This document shows positions 41,927 to 50,676 of a DNA stretch of 54,977 bases, piece after piece. The notes beneath the pieces were generated by a model. It was not told the origin of the DNA and did not search any database. It saw only the letters and a program-made list of their open reading frames with translations. Position numbers and translations under genes: made by a program. The stretch covers positions 1-54,977 of the forward strand of contig CALVZF010000003.1 in NCBI GenBank assembly GCA_944372455.1. The letters run 5' to 3'. Source of the stretch: an uncultured Bacilli bacterium (GTDB taxonomy: Bacteria; Bacillota_I; Bacilli_A; RF39; UBA660). Every line of letters starts with the position of its first letter. Positions within the stretch are counted from its first letter, which is position 1.

Positions 41927-43190
41927 CTATTACAAATTTAACACCTTTTTTAGTATTTTCAACTTTTATAGTATAACCTAATAAATCACATGTCTTATTT
42001 ACTATTGATAACCCTAGACCAAACTGTCCTTTAATCCCTTTTTTGTATGGAGAAAATATATCTGTTATTATTGTTTCATCTATTGGTTCTCCATCATTAA
42101 ATAAAGACATTTTTCTATGACCAATATTAATTTCTATTTTACTTTCCGCATATCTTATAAAATTAGTAAGTAGATTATCAACTATTGATTCCCACATATC
42201 AAAAGTTCCTTTAAAGTATATAGGGCTTTTTTTATATAACACTTTAAATTGAATTTTATTGTTTTCTGGAATAAACTTTTCAACACTTTTATTTACAACG
42301 TCTATTATGTTTACTTCTTCTTCTGTTTGTGAATAACGTTCTTTTAAATACTCTATTTTATTTAGTTGAAGTAAACTTTTAACTTTAGAGTCTAATTTAT
42401 TTATTTGTTCTTCTACTACTTCTCTTGTTTGTTCTGTACTCATTACTCCATCTTTATTAGCTTCAATGTAAGATTTTATAACTGCAATTGGAGTTTTAAA
42501 GTCATGTGATATATTTTGATACATTTCGTTTTTAAAATTTTCTTGTTCTAAAATCATAAGTCTAACATCTTCTATAGTTTTTTCAAGAATTTGCAATTCA
42601 TCTTCTACTTTGATTTTAGAACTATGATCAAATTTATCATTATTTATATTTTTAACCTTATTTATTAATATTCCTATTTTATGAACAAGAAAGTTACACC
42701 AAATTAATAGAGCAATTAATATTACTAAAAATGTCATTATAATTACTGGTAAAATTGCGACAAACAGTCTATTTTTCATATTATTTATCAATTTTTCATC
42801 AGTAATAGTTACTTTAGTTATATTTTGGTTATTAACAGTAGCTACATAGTAAAATTTATTATTTTTAATTTTAAAAGTTCCATGTTCATAATTTATAAGT
42901 GATAATACACTTTTAAAATCATCAGTTTTTAAAACTTTTTCTGCATTATTACTTATTAACATTTTGTTATTATTGGAAATTTCAATATAAACGATATTGT
43001 CATTAAAATATTCTGATGATATGTTATTACTAAAATATTTAAGGGGTTGATTTAAAAAATTATATACTGTTTCTTCAAAGTAAGGTAATAAAGCACGGGG
43101 TAAAAATATTGTAAGTGATAATGTAAGAATTAAAAAGACGCCAAGTGAAATTAATACTAATTGATTAGATAATGATATTTTATTTTTCAT
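41916..43190 (-). CDS. Sensor histidine kinase
   Basis: The 424-aa protein has two transmembrane helices (about 10-30 and 148-170) flanking an extracytoplasmic sensor of about 115 residues, then HAMP. The dimerisation/His box is NISHDFKTPIAVIKSYIEA, and the ATPase domain has an N box DNLLTNFIRYA, G1 NDGEPI and GQFGLGLSIV. It autophosphorylates on the H-box His and passes phosphate to the response regulator whose stop overlaps its start (ATGA). The stimulus is unknown. Confidence 0.95.
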   Translation of the reverse strand: MKNKISLSNQLVLISLGVFLILTLSLTIFLPRALLPYFEETVYNFLNQPLKYFSNNISSEYFNDNIVYIEISNNNKMLISNNAEKVLKTDDFKSVLSLINYEHGTFKIKNNKFYYVATVNNQNITKVTITDEKLINNMKNRLFVAILPVIIMTFLVILIALLIWCNFLVHKIGILINKVKNINNDKFDHSSKIKVEDELQILEKTIEDVRLMILEQENFKNEMYQNISHDFKTPIAVIKSYIEANKDGVMSTEQTREVVEEQINKLDSKVKSLLQLNKIEYLKERYSQTEEEVNIIDVVNKSVEKFIPENNKIQFKVLYKKSPIYFKGTFDMWESIVDNLLTNFIRYAESKIEINIGHRKMSLFNDGEPIDETIITDIFSPYKKGIKGQFGLGLSIVNKTCDLLGYTIKVENTKKGVKFVIEKK

Positions 43191-43840
43191 GATAATCTAT
43201 ATCCAAATCCATATATAGTACTAATTTTTAACTTAGGCATTTTTTTTCTTAGACGTCTTACTAAATCATCAACTACCCTATCACTACCATAATAACCAGT
43301 TCCCCAGATTTTTTCTATTATTAATTCTCTATCTAAGGATTTATTTTTATTTTCTAAAAATAATATAAGTAAATCAAATTCTAAAGTAGTCAAATTTATT
43401 TCTTTATTATTTTGAACGACAACTCTTTTATTTAAATCTATTTGATAATCCTCATAATTTAAATGATTATATTCTGATTTATAAACTCTTTTAATCATAT
43501 TATTAACTCTTAAAACTAATTCTTTAGGAGAATATGGTTTAGTAATATAATCATCACTTCCAAGTTCTAATCCTATTATTTTATCTAGGTCTTGATCTCT
43601 AGCAGAAGTGAATATTACTGGTACAATATCATTTTTTTCTCTTATTTGTTTAATGATATCATACCCGCTAATATCATCTTCTAACATAATATCAAGAATC
43701 CAAAGATCAATTTTATCTTGTAAATTAAGAGCATCCATTCCTTTAGTTAAACTAATTACATCAAAACCAGCTTGCTTAAGATAAGTAGTTATTAAATTAT
43801 TTAAATCTTTTTCATCTTCTACTAAACATATCTTATACAT
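43187..43840 (-). CDS. OmpR-family response regulator
   Basis: The start at 43840 (MYKICLVEDEKDL) follows GGTGAG. The 217-aa protein has a receiver domain with ED pair, phospho-acceptor Asp in DLWILDIMLEDDISG, Thr/Ser in VIFTSAR and Lys in YITKPYSPKEL. A winged-helix DNA-binding domain follows (TLEFDLLILFLENKN, RVVDDLVRRLRKKMPKL, STIYGFGYRL). It forms the two-component pair with the downstream kinase. Confidence 0.96.
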   Translation of the reverse strand: MYKICLVEDEKDLNNLITTYLKQAGFDVISLTKGMDALNLQDKIDLWILDIMLEDDISGYDIIKQIREKNDIVPVIFTSARDQDLDKIIGLELGSDDYITKPYSPKELVLRVNNMIKRVYKSEYNHLNYEDYQIDLNKRVVVQNNKEINLTTLEFDLLILFLENKNKSLDRELIIEKIWGTGYYGSDRVVDDLVRRLRKKMPKLKISTIYGFGYRLS

Positions 43841-43869
43841 AAAACTCACCAATTAAATTATAACATTTT

Positions 43870-43941
43870 TTATACATATATGACATTTACTTTGTAAAAA
43901 AGGTTTAAAATTATATTTATTTTATTTCTTAATATATCCAT
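43870..43941 (-). CDS. Possible 23-aa leader peptide upstream of the response regulator
   Basis: ATG 43941 follows AAGGAGG with 7-nt spacing; the ORF ends 30 bp before the regulator start. The peptide (MDILRNKINIILNLFYKV, then NVIYV) is not recognised. It overlaps a TTTACTTTGTAAA palindrome. A strong SD in front of a very short ORF may mark a leader, but chance cannot be excluded. Confidence 0.3.
   Translation of the reverse strand: MDILRNKINIILNLFYKVNVIYV
43886..43898. promoter_or_regulatory. Palindrome upstream of the two-component operon
   Basis: TTTACTTTGTAAA is a 13-bp palindrome about 45 bp upstream of the response-regulator start. It may be an operator, perhaps for autoregulation. 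Confidence 0.3.
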
Positions 43942-44037
43942 AAAGCAACCTCCTTATAGCTTTATTATAATAAGAAAAAAGTTATTTATTATGTTTTAAA
44001 TGTGTTAAATTGTGGGATAAATTATCAAGTACAAAAA

Positions 44038-44063
44038 AATTCACTCTATAAATAAAGTGAATT
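44038..44063 (-). terminator. Terminator of uppP
   Basis: AATTCACT and AGTGAATT form a perfect 8-bp stem (10-nt loop), followed on the minus strand by seven T. It overlaps the uppP stop. Confidence 0.85.
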
Positions 44064-44865
44064 AAAATATAAATTTCAATAAAACAAGTAATGCAAAAAT
44101 TAATCTATAATAAGCAAAAATTGCAAAATCATTTTTCTTAACATAATTCAATAAAAATTTAATACTTAATATTCCAAAAATTGCAGCTGTTACTATTCCT
44201 ATTACTAAATTTAAATTAAATTGAGCTACCATATCTCCAAATTTTAAAATTGTTGCTCCAAAAATAATTGGTGTTGAAAGCATAAATGAAAATTTAGCAC
44301 ACGCCTCTCTAGATACTCCCATAAGTCTTCCTGCTAAAATAGTTGTACCTGATCTCGAAAATCCTGGGAAAATTGCTAAAGCTTGACTAAGTCCTATTAA
44401 GAATGTTTGTTTTAAAGTTAGATTTTTGTATTCTGTTTGATTTTTATAATGTTTTTCTGCCCATTTATCACCTAAATAAATAAATATACCCATAACTGCT
44501 AACGCTAAAGCAATAAGTAATGGTAATTTTCTAAAAACTGTCTCTACATATTCTTCTAATAATTTTCCTATTAATGCTCCAGGTATAGTTGCTATTACTA
44601 AATACCAAAACATTTTATTTTCAAAAGAATCTTTTTTATGAAATACTTTATTAATAACTCCTTTAGCAAGGATAATCCAATCTTTAAAGAAAACCGATAA
44701 TACTGCAATTAAAGTACCAAAATGTAAGGCTACATCAAAAGCTAGTGATTGTTCCTCAAACCCTAATAAGTAAGGTACTAATATTAAATGTGCAGAACTT
44801 GATATAGGTAAAAATTCTCCAATACCTTGAACTATACCTAATAATATACTTTGTAAAATTTCCAT
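44062..44865 (-). CDS. uppP: Undecaprenyl-diphosphatase UppP (BacA)
   Basis: The 267-aa polytopic protein has the two family motifs LLGIVQGIGEFLPISSSAHL (Glu-rich active-site loop) and FPGFSRSGTTILAGRLMG (Arg/Ser phosphatase loop). It dephosphorylates undecaprenyl-PP to recycle the lipid carrier for peptidoglycan, and confers bacitracin tolerance. The two-component system next door could respond to envelope stress, but nothing in the sequence proves that link. Confidence 0.97.
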   Translation of the reverse strand: MEILQSILLGIVQGIGEFLPISSSAHLILVPYLLGFEEQSLAFDVALHFGTLIAVLSVFFKDWIILAKGVINKVFHKKDSFENKMFWYLVIATIPGALIGKLLEEYVETVFRKLPLLIALALAVMGIFIYLGDKWAEKHYKNQTEYKNLTLKQTFLIGLSQALAIFPGFSRSGTTILAGRLMGVSREACAKFSFMLSTPIIFGATILKFGDMVAQFNLNLVIGIVTAAIFGILSIKFLLNYVKKNDFAIFAYYRLIFALLVLLKFIF

Positions 44866-44970
44866 AATGTATAATGCTCCTTCATTTATAAATTATATTA
44901 AAATTATATTGTAAATATTATTTTATGTAAAGCTGTTTTAAAAAAAATTATAATTGAATTAAAAATTTTA

Positions 44971-44999
44971 TTGACAATTTATAAGTAAATGCATAAAAT
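44971..44999 (+). promoter_or_regulatory. Promoter of tRNA-Gly(GCC)
   Basis: TTGACA (44971-44976), a 17-nt spacer and TAAAAT (44994-44999), 12 bp before the tRNA. Confidence 0.8.
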
Positions 45000-45011
45000 A
45001 ATATATGTAAT

Positions 45012-45086
45012 GCACACGTGGTTCAATGGTTAGAATATGGCCTTGCCAAGGCTGTGATGAGAGTTCGATTCTCTTCGTGTGCTCCA
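45012..45086 (+). tRNA. tRNA-Gly (anticodon GCC)
   Basis: The acceptor arms GCACACG and CGTGTGC pair fully, with discriminator T and encoded CCA. The anticodon stem-loop is GGCCTTGCCAAGGCT with anticodon GCC, and the T arm is GAGAGTTCGATTCTCTT. The gene is 75 nt. Confidence 0.95.
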
Positions 45087-45133
45087 TTTGAATACAACTT
45101 ACGGACTGTAAAAAGTTCGTAAGTTTTTATTTT
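45082..45133 (+). repeat. tRNA 3'-end and terminator repeat, copy 1
   Basis: CTCCATTTGAATA-x-AACTTACGG and the following hairpin AACTTACG...CGTAAGTTTTTATTT recur imperfectly at 47597-47648. Copy 1 includes the CCA end of the tRNA-Gly gene. Confidence 0.65.
45097..45129 (+). terminator. Terminator of tRNA-Gly
   Basis: ACTTACG and CGTAAGT form a 7-bp stem, extended by GAC/GTT pairing, followed by TTTTT. Confidence 0.8.
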
Positions 45134-45184
45134 AAATAAATATTAAACTTTCATGTTCTCTTTCTAGGAAGGAGGACATTTTTT

Positions 45185-45415
45185 ATGGTTAAATTTAAGA
45201 CTATTCAGATTTTAGATCCAGACATGGAAATACTTGAAGTGATTAAGGAATATAAATGCAGAGTTAAAAATGGCAAGGTTAAACATTTATTACATACGGA
45301 TTTACAACTTATAAAACCTACTGAATATTTAATTACATATCCTACTACTCTTACAATATTAGAATACAATGAAAATGAAATATTTAGTAAATTATTTTAT
45401 ATTAAAAAAGTATAA
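45185..45415 (+). CDS. Hypothetical protein, 76 aa
   Basis: A strong SD (GGAAGGAGGAC) precedes ATG 45185. The product is a small mixed alpha/beta protein (FKTIQILDPDMEILEVIKEY, HLLHTDLQLIKPTEYLI). I recognise no family. It lies just after the tRNA-Gly terminator, at the start of the repeat-bounded islet. Confidence 0.6.
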   Translation: MVKFKTIQILDPDMEILEVIKEYKCRVKNGKVKHLLHTDLQLIKPTEYLITYPTTLTILEYNENEIFSKLFYIKKV

Positions 45416-45473
45416 ACAAAAATATAATCTCAAAGAAATTAAATAAATACTCATAAAATTATCAAAATAAAGT

Positions 45474-45513
45474 CTTTTATTTGTTTTGTATAAACATCCA
45501 AAACAAATAAAAG
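45474..45513. terminator. Bidirectional terminator, 15-bp perfect stem
   Basis: CTTTTATTTGTTTTG and its complement CAAAACAAATAAAAG are separated by 10 nt, between the 76-aa gene and the convergent dedA gene. Confidence 0.8.
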
Positions 45514-45526
45514 AAATAATATAAAT

Positions 45527-46147
45527 TTAATTGTTCTTGGTATTTTTTCTTCTTTTGTAAAACCAAATGATGAAAATAATAAAAATTAGTCCAAGTAAAA
45601 TTACTACTAAATGAGAATAAGTATCAAAAATTCCTAGTATACTTTTCCAATTACTTCCTAAAATATTACCTAATGTTATTAAGATAATATTCCAAATTAA
45701 AGAGCCTAAAGTAGTATAAATTAAAAATTTTATCATTGGCATTTCACTCATGCCAGCAGGAATAGAAATAAGACTTCTTACTAAAGGAACAAATCTACAG
45801 AAAAAAACTGTTTTTTGTCCCTTTGTATCAAACCAATGATCAGCATTATCAATATCACTATTTTTTAATCTCAATATCTTACCTAATCTTCCCGATAATA
45901 TTCTTTTTAATCTTTCTTTATTAAAAATTCTACCAATATAATATAAAGCAATTCCTCCACATACTGAACCTAACGTAGAAGCAATTACCATACCCAATAT
46001 ACCAAGTTTAGTATAAGTGGTCATAAACCCTCCAAATAATAGTATTACTTCTGATGGTATTGGTGGAAATACATTTTCAATCATGATAAGTAAAAATACC
46101 CCCACATAACCAAATTGATTCATTATATTTAAAATTAAATCTTGCAT
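45527..46147 (-). CDS. DedA-family membrane protein
   Basis: The 206-aa protein has about five membrane helices and the family features ENVFPPIPSEVILLFGGF, IASTLGSVCGGIALYYIGR and the basic FFCRFVPLVRSLISIPAGMSEM. DedA/VTT proteins include undecaprenyl-phosphate and phospholipid translocases. With uppP 1.2 kb away, a lipid-carrier role is attractive but unproven. It is intact, unlike its decayed upstream neighbours. Confidence 0.93.
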   Translation of the reverse strand: MQDLILNIMNQFGYVGVFLLIMIENVFPPIPSEVILLFGGFMTTYTKLGILGMVIASTLGSVCGGIALYYIGRIFNKERLKRILSGRLGKILRLKNSDIDNADHWFDTKGQKTVFFCRFVPLVRSLISIPAGMSEMPMIKFLIYTTLGSLIWNIILITLGNILGSNWKSILGIFDTYSHLVVILLGLIFIIFIIWFYKRRKNTKNN

Positions 46148-46246
46148 ATTTGCCTCCTAACTACTTATAATTATTACACAAAAATCTAAAAAAGTTGGAC
46201 TATTTTATAATTTTTCCCCACAATTTTTACAATATTTATTATTATT

Positions 46247-46600
46247 TTAAATTATATGATGACACTTTTCGCAAACCTTATTAACTTGGCTACCGCAGTA
46301 AGGACAGTAAGCTACATTTTTCGTTAATGAAATACTACATTTAGGACAATTTATTCTTTTTATATATATATAATATAGATTATTACTCCAAATATATTAG
46401 TAAATAAAACGAGTATTGTCCAAAAATAAGTGTCTAGCTTAATTTTAAAACATTTTGATAAATTAGTAAACTGGTAATTACTAAATAAAGCATAAAAAAC
46501 ATTATAAAAGTTGAAATAGAAAGTTTAAGATAAAAATAACTGTTAACTACAGGTGTTATTTTAGCAACTATTACAATTTGCTCACTTACACTATTTAAAT
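46247..46600 (-). pseudogene. Decayed membrane/zinc-ribbon protein
   Basis: The C-terminal end is a clear double zinc ribbon (RINCPKCSISLTKNVAYCPYCGSQ then VCEKCHH, stop at 46247). Upstream, in another frame, is a membrane helix of PLD-nuclease N-terminal type (TILVLFTNIFGVIIYIIYI). The frame changes at a run of TA dinucleotides (46361-46374), and further stops lie upstream. The gene has therefore been lost through repeat slippage and more. The left boundary is reliable; the right boundary is approximate. Confidence 0.6.
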
Positions 46601-46639
46601 AAGTAATCAATCTTATTCATTCTTTATTCACATAATTTA

Positions 46640-47015
46640 TTATATTCTTGTTACTTCTTCTAACCAAACATTCTCAATATTTTCTCCAGGTACTTCAACT
46701 GAAATATGCGAGAACCAAGAATCTTTTTTTGACCCATGCCAGTGTTTTACATTTTTTGGTATTACAATTACTTTACCTGTTTCTAAACTAATGAACTCTT
46801 TTCCATCTTCCTGATACCCACCAAACCCTGCAGTACAAATTGAGATTTATCTTCCACCTTTTGGAAACTCTTGAATACATCATTTCTAAATCTTGGTTCA
46901 AAAGTAACATTCGCTAAAGATACTGATGTTTCCTGCGGATTAGTAAGTGGATTTAAATAATTATTGCCAATAAAATATTTTGCAAAAACTGTATTAAGTT
47001 GCTCTAATCTAATTG
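46640..47015 (-). pseudogene. Decayed cupin-domain protein
   Basis: The stop is at 46640-46642. Readable pieces are TAGFGGYQEDGKEFISLETG, KVIVIPKNVKHWHGSKKDSW and FSHISVEVPGENIENVWLEE in one frame. LTNPQETSVSLANVTFEPR is in another, upstream of a deletion that removed the HxH metal site. This is a cupin of the kind often joined to carboxymuconolactone-decarboxylase domains in gut bacteria. It follows the decayed flavodoxin directly. Confidence 0.65.
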
Positions 47016-47019
47016 TTTT

Positions 47020-47432
47020 TTATTCATTATCTTTGCTATACACTTTCTTAATAAAATCAAATGTACTCTAGACTTTTGCCCAAGTGAAATAAAACGTCAA
47101 TTGTGTAACCTTTTCTACAACTTCATCTGGAAATGAACCTTGAGCAAATAAATATAAATTCTTGCTTTAGCTTCAGGTAACATATAAAATCTATCTATAA
47201 ATACTTTTAATATTCTACTAACTGTGTACCAATAAATAGATGTGCCGACAACTAAAGTATCCTAAGATTTTGTCTTTTCTAAAAGTTCTTTTATTTGGTC
47301 ATCACTAAATATTTGACCATATTGTGAAATTTTATAATCAGAGATTTGCATAGTTTCATGATTAATGTCTTTTAATGGTGCCTCACTAATCAGATAAGTG
47401 TTACCATTTTTATTAGAAAAAATTTTAGTCAT
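47020..47432 (-). pseudogene. Decayed flavodoxin-family NAD(P)H-dependent oxidoreductase
   Basis: The frame opens at ATG 47432 with MTKIFSNKNGNTYLISEAPL, reads to KELLEKTKS and hits TAG near 47262. Beyond it the same gene continues as DTLVVGTSIYWYTVSRILKVFIDRFYMLPEAK. It then shifts frame (FAQGSFPDEVVEKVTQLTFY) and ends about 47020 (KVYSKDNE). FMN-binding-loop and YW motifs identify the family. There are at least one stop and two frameshifts. Confidence 0.7.
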
Positions 47433-47596
47433 AATTTCCCTCTTTGCATTAAAATAATACACATGTGTGCAACACCCGTATCAAGATTTAAAAAACTATT
47501 CTTTACATATTAAAACATGGTATATTATTATAACCAACGAAAGATTATATGTACTTTTTCATTATTGTAAAAAGGCGTAGATAAATACGACACTCA

Positions 47597-47648
47597 CTCC
47601 ATTTGAATATAACTTACGGCCTATTTAATGTTAGTAAGTTTTTATTTA
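47597..47648 (+). repeat. tRNA 3'-flank repeat, copy 2
   Basis: CTCCATTTGAATATAACTTACGG, then a diverged loop and GTAAGTTTTTATTTAT, match 45082-45133. The sequence upstream of CTCCA does not form a tRNA. The stretch 47463-47846 otherwise contains no gene I can support, only hairpins, including GTGTTATAT/ATATAACAC at 47748-47769. Confidence 0.6.
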
Positions 47649-47747
47649 TTTGTAATAATTTAGTGTTATTAATAAAAAGAACACTTAACTAATTTAATAG
47701 TTATAGTGTCCACCCAATAAAATTTAATCAAGAAATATATTTCTTTA

Positions 47748-47769
47748 GTGTTATATTAAAATATAACAC
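47748..47769. repeat. 9-bp perfect inverted repeat
   Basis: GTGTTATAT and ATATAACAC flank TAAA. It lies between the islet repeat and the convergent-side hypothetical gene at 47847. It may act as a terminator or operator. Confidence 0.45.
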
Positions 47770-47846
47770 CTTATGTAAGCTTACAAATTAATTATACAAA
47801 ATTTTAACTTTTTTTTCAATAATTAAAATCTGAAATTTAATGAAAA

Positions 47847-48080
47847 TTAATTTTCAACTAAATTAGCAACTATTAAATCGTTTATAAAAGAAATATTTCT
47901 TTTTGTTATATGTTTACTTTTATTTATAAAAATAGTTCTATCTTTTATCAAAATATCAATAGTAATAACAGAATTACCATATATAATCTTTTTTTGATAT
48001 GTAGGAAAAAGTAAATATGGTTCATAATTATATCCAAAAAATTCTAATACATCAAGCCAAATTCCTTTTCTTATTTTCAT
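47847..48080 (-). CDS. Hypothetical protein, 77 aa
   Basis: A start at ATG 48080 follows GAGGTG. The sequence is mixed (MKIRKGIWLDVLEFFGYNY, IITIDILIKDRTIFINKSK) and no domain is recognised. It is 66 bp downstream of the bile-salt-hydrolase-family gene and may be cotranscribed with it. Confidence 0.55.
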   Translation of the reverse strand: MKIRKGIWLDVLEFFGYNYEPYLLFPTYQKKIIYGNSVITIDILIKDRTIFINKSKHITKRNISFINDLIVANLVEN

Positions 48081-48146
48081 GGAAACACCTCATATTTAAA
48101 GTATTTCCATATTATTAATATTAATTACAAAAGAATTAAGCTATTA

Positions 48147-49121
48147 TTAATTTTGAAAATTTATTTGTTCTTCCATTATTAATGGATATCGTATTAGTTC
48201 ATTTCCATTTAAATTTTCTTTATGCATATTTACTGCACTAATTTGATGATTATCATAAGTTGTGTAATAATAAATACCTTTATTTATATTGCAACATGAG
48301 GTATAAAGAGTGATTTCATACTTTCCATTGCCTAAATCACAACATCCTCTTTGTTGTTCAACAGAATTAAGAATATGAAAAAATTGACTAACACTATTCA
48401 TTTCGTTATCTGAAGAAACAGAGTTCATTTTTGTGAAAGCTACTCTTACAAATCTAGATTGGGATGACAAATCTCCAGGAAGTCCTATTGCACCCATTCC
48501 ACGACTATATTCTTGTAAATCAAGTCCTCTTGCAAACTTAGACTCTGGAGACTTTGGAGATAAATTTATATAATTATTCAAACTAAACATTTGTACATCA
48601 AATGGAGGATTATTTGTTAAAACCCCTATTGGATTTTCATAAATTTTAATGCCCTCTTTTACCGCTTCAACAGTTATAGATTCTGTACTATCCGAAATAA
48701 TCCAATGAAGCATTGCTACTGGTAAATCATTATTAAATGTGACATTTAATAAATTTATTTTTCTAATTAAATTTTGGGCTTCTTTTACAGTAGTACATTG
48801 ACTTAGAATCCATGGAATAAATTCAAATTGGGCAATATTATCTTTTCCTTTTATACTTTCATTGTACGATGCATTACCGACAAAATTTAGTCCAGCTATA
48901 GCTAACCCTTTTTCATTAATTGCATCATAATATAGTGGATAATTATTTATAACATGGGCCATTCCAATTATTGCGTAATTAGATTTTATACTCTTTTTTT
49001 CTCTAAAGTTAAATATATAGTTTCTAGGAGTAATAGTAACTTCATCTCCGTACGAAAACTCATAATCTAAAGTACGCCCAAAATAAAAATCTTTCGTCTT
49101 ATAAGTTGCTGCTGTACACAT
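48147..49121 (-). CDS. Choloylglycine hydrolase family protein (bile salt hydrolase/penicillin V acylase type)
   Basis: The 324-aa Ntn hydrolase has the catalytic Cys2 (MCTAATYKTK) exposed after Met removal, Arg16 and Asp19 in FGRTLDYEF, Asn79 in LAIAGLNF, Asn170 in GVLTNNPPFD and Arg223 in SQSRFVRVAF. That is the full BSH/PVA active-site set. These enzymes hydrolyse conjugated bile salts or related amides in the gut. No signal peptide is present, so it is cytoplasmic. BSH versus PVA activity cannot be decided here. Confidence 0.93.
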   Translation of the reverse strand: MCTAATYKTKDFYFGRTLDYEFSYGDEVTITPRNYIFNFREKKSIKSNYAIIGMAHVINNYPLYYDAINEKGLAIAGLNFVGNASYNESIKGKDNIAQFEFIPWILSQCTTVKEAQNLIRKINLLNVTFNNDLPVAMLHWIISDSTESITVEAVKEGIKIYENPIGVLTNNPPFDVQMFSLNNYINLSPKSPESKFARGLDLQEYSRGMGAIGLPGDLSSQSRFVRVAFTKMNSVSSDNEMNSVSQFFHILNSVEQQRGCCDLGNGKYEITLYTSCCNINKGIYYYTTYDNHQISAVNMHKENLNGNELIRYPLIMEEQINFQN

Positions 49122-49173
49122 AAAATTTTCTCCTTTTCTTTTATAAAACCTAAATATTAATTTAATTAATAAA

Positions 49174-50193
49174 TTATTTTTCTTTTTTATTATTGAAAAA
49201 CCTATGAATTAAAAATTTATTATTCTTTTTCTTTGCTTCTAATGGTTCAGATTTTTTTAGTAGAAAATATATTATAGGTTGACTTAACATTCTTGAAAAA
49301 AATCTAGTTGTTCTTTTAGTTTCTTTATCAACTCTATTATAATATGTTTCTAATGTATCATGTCTAAAATGCAAAATATCGTTTAATTTGTCGCCATCTA
49401 GAAAATATCCACAATGAAAATTCTTTTCTGCAAAAGCCATATCTTTCAAATATTTAATATTTAAACCATATATTTTAAACATATTAGTTAAGAATTCTCT
49501 ATAGGTTGTTCTACATTTTTCTCCACCGCCTAAATTGAAAATTTTGTGTTTTAATTCTTTTTCATATTCTATAGATTTTACAAATGCTGTAGCTGTATCA
49601 ATTGTAGTAGCTATTTCTAATTTAGTATCTAGTGGCATGTGAAACATCAATGGATCAATATCTGGTCTTCCCATTATACCAGTAAGTCTAAAAATAGTAT
49701 AATTAATTTTAGAACTTATTATCATCTTTTCAGTTTCTATTTTAGTTAATGCATAATAATCCCCTTCACTTGGATTTAAATCATCACCTACTTTTATCCA
49801 GGGATTACTAATTCTATCTCCATAAACACTAACAGAAGAAGAATAAACTAAAAAACAATTTTTATTTGTTTCGTTAATCGCATCTACAATATTTTTAGTA
49901 CCAAAATAATTTACTTTTCTAGTTAGTTCTGGATTTTTATCCGCTAATGGAGGAATAACAGCAGCTAAATGGATAACAACATCTTTACCCTTAACTAAAG
50001 TTTTAATCAGTTCATAATCATTTATTGAACCATATACTATGTTTATAACATTTTTATAAATTTCTAATCTTTTTCTTGATTTTTTATTATCTAAATCTAA
50101 AACAGTAATTTCATATTTATTTTTTTTCATTAATTGTTTTAGTGTCTCATATCCTATACTACCTGCTGCTCCAGTAATTAAAATTTGTTTCAT
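49174..50193 (-). CDS. NAD-dependent epimerase/dehydratase family protein
   Basis: The start at 50193 (MKQILITGAAGSIGYETL) follows AGGAGATGG. The 339-aa extended SDR has the NAD-binding TGAAGSIG, VIHLAAVIPP, catalytic SSSVSVYG and YYALTK (Tyr-x3-Lys), and a basic, partly hydrophobic C-terminal extension (FSRMLSQPIIYFLLKKSEPL). The substrate is probably a nucleotide sugar or a small carbonyl; it cannot be specified. Confidence 0.88.
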   Translation of the reverse strand: MKQILITGAAGSIGYETLKQLMKKNKYEITVLDLDNKKSRKRLEIYKNVINIVYGSINDYELIKTLVKGKDVVIHLAAVIPPLADKNPELTRKVNYFGTKNIVDAINETNKNCFLVYSSSVSVYGDRISNPWIKVGDDLNPSEGDYYALTKIETEKMIISSKINYTIFRLTGIMGRPDIDPLMFHMPLDTKLEIATTIDTATAFVKSIEYEKELKHKIFNLGGGEKCRTTYREFLTNMFKIYGLNIKYLKDMAFAEKNFHCGYFLDGDKLNDILHFRHDTLETYYNRVDKETKRTTRFFSRMLSQPIIYFLLKKSEPLEAKKKNNKFLIHRFFNNKKEK

Positions 50194-50296
50194 AAAACCA
50201 TCTCCTGAATTAATATTCAATTTAATTATAGTCCAATATTTAAAATTATTAAACATAAATTATTAATTTTTACTAATATTATTAATGGTGAGTATT

Positions 50297-50560
50297 ATGG
50301 ATCTTAAGAAAACTTTTGGAAAAAATATGAGATATTATAGATTTTTAAGAGGTTATACACAAGAAGAATTTGCAAAAAAAACTTTTTCAAGTGTTACTTA
50401 TATAAGTAATATTGAAAACGGAAAAAATAGTCCCTCGTTTACTAAAATTGAAATTTTTTCCAAAATATTAGATGTTCCTACTAAATATCTTTTTGATAGT
50501 AAAATAAATAATTTTATGATAGAAAAAGATATTAGAAAGCATCGTAATAAAAAAGAATAA
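50297..50560 (+). CDS. XRE-family HTH regulator, 87 aa
   Basis: The start at ATG 50297 follows GGTGAG. An HTH_3 domain (FGKNMRYYRFLRGYTQEEFAKKTF, SVTYISNIENGKNSPSFTKI) fills residues 6-62, followed by a charged tail. It is divergent from the epimerase gene and 117 bp ahead of a helicase gene in the same direction. Confidence 0.88.
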   Translation: MDLKKTFGKNMRYYRFLRGYTQEEFAKKTFSSVTYISNIENGKNSPSFTKIEIFSKILDVPTKYLFDSKINNFMIEKDIRKHRNKKE

Positions 50561-50676
50561 TTTTAAAATTTAATTACATATATTTTTAAATTTTAAATAT
50601 ATAAAAGTTAAATTTTCTTTCTTTTTACGTTTTGACAAAATCCTAACAATTTATTTTTATTATTGTTGGTGATTTA

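Noticed and set aside
47560-47600. A second tRNA at the islet's right end
   Set aside because: Only the CTCCA and downstream flank resemble the tRNA-Gly gene; no acceptor, D or anticodon stems can be formed upstream.
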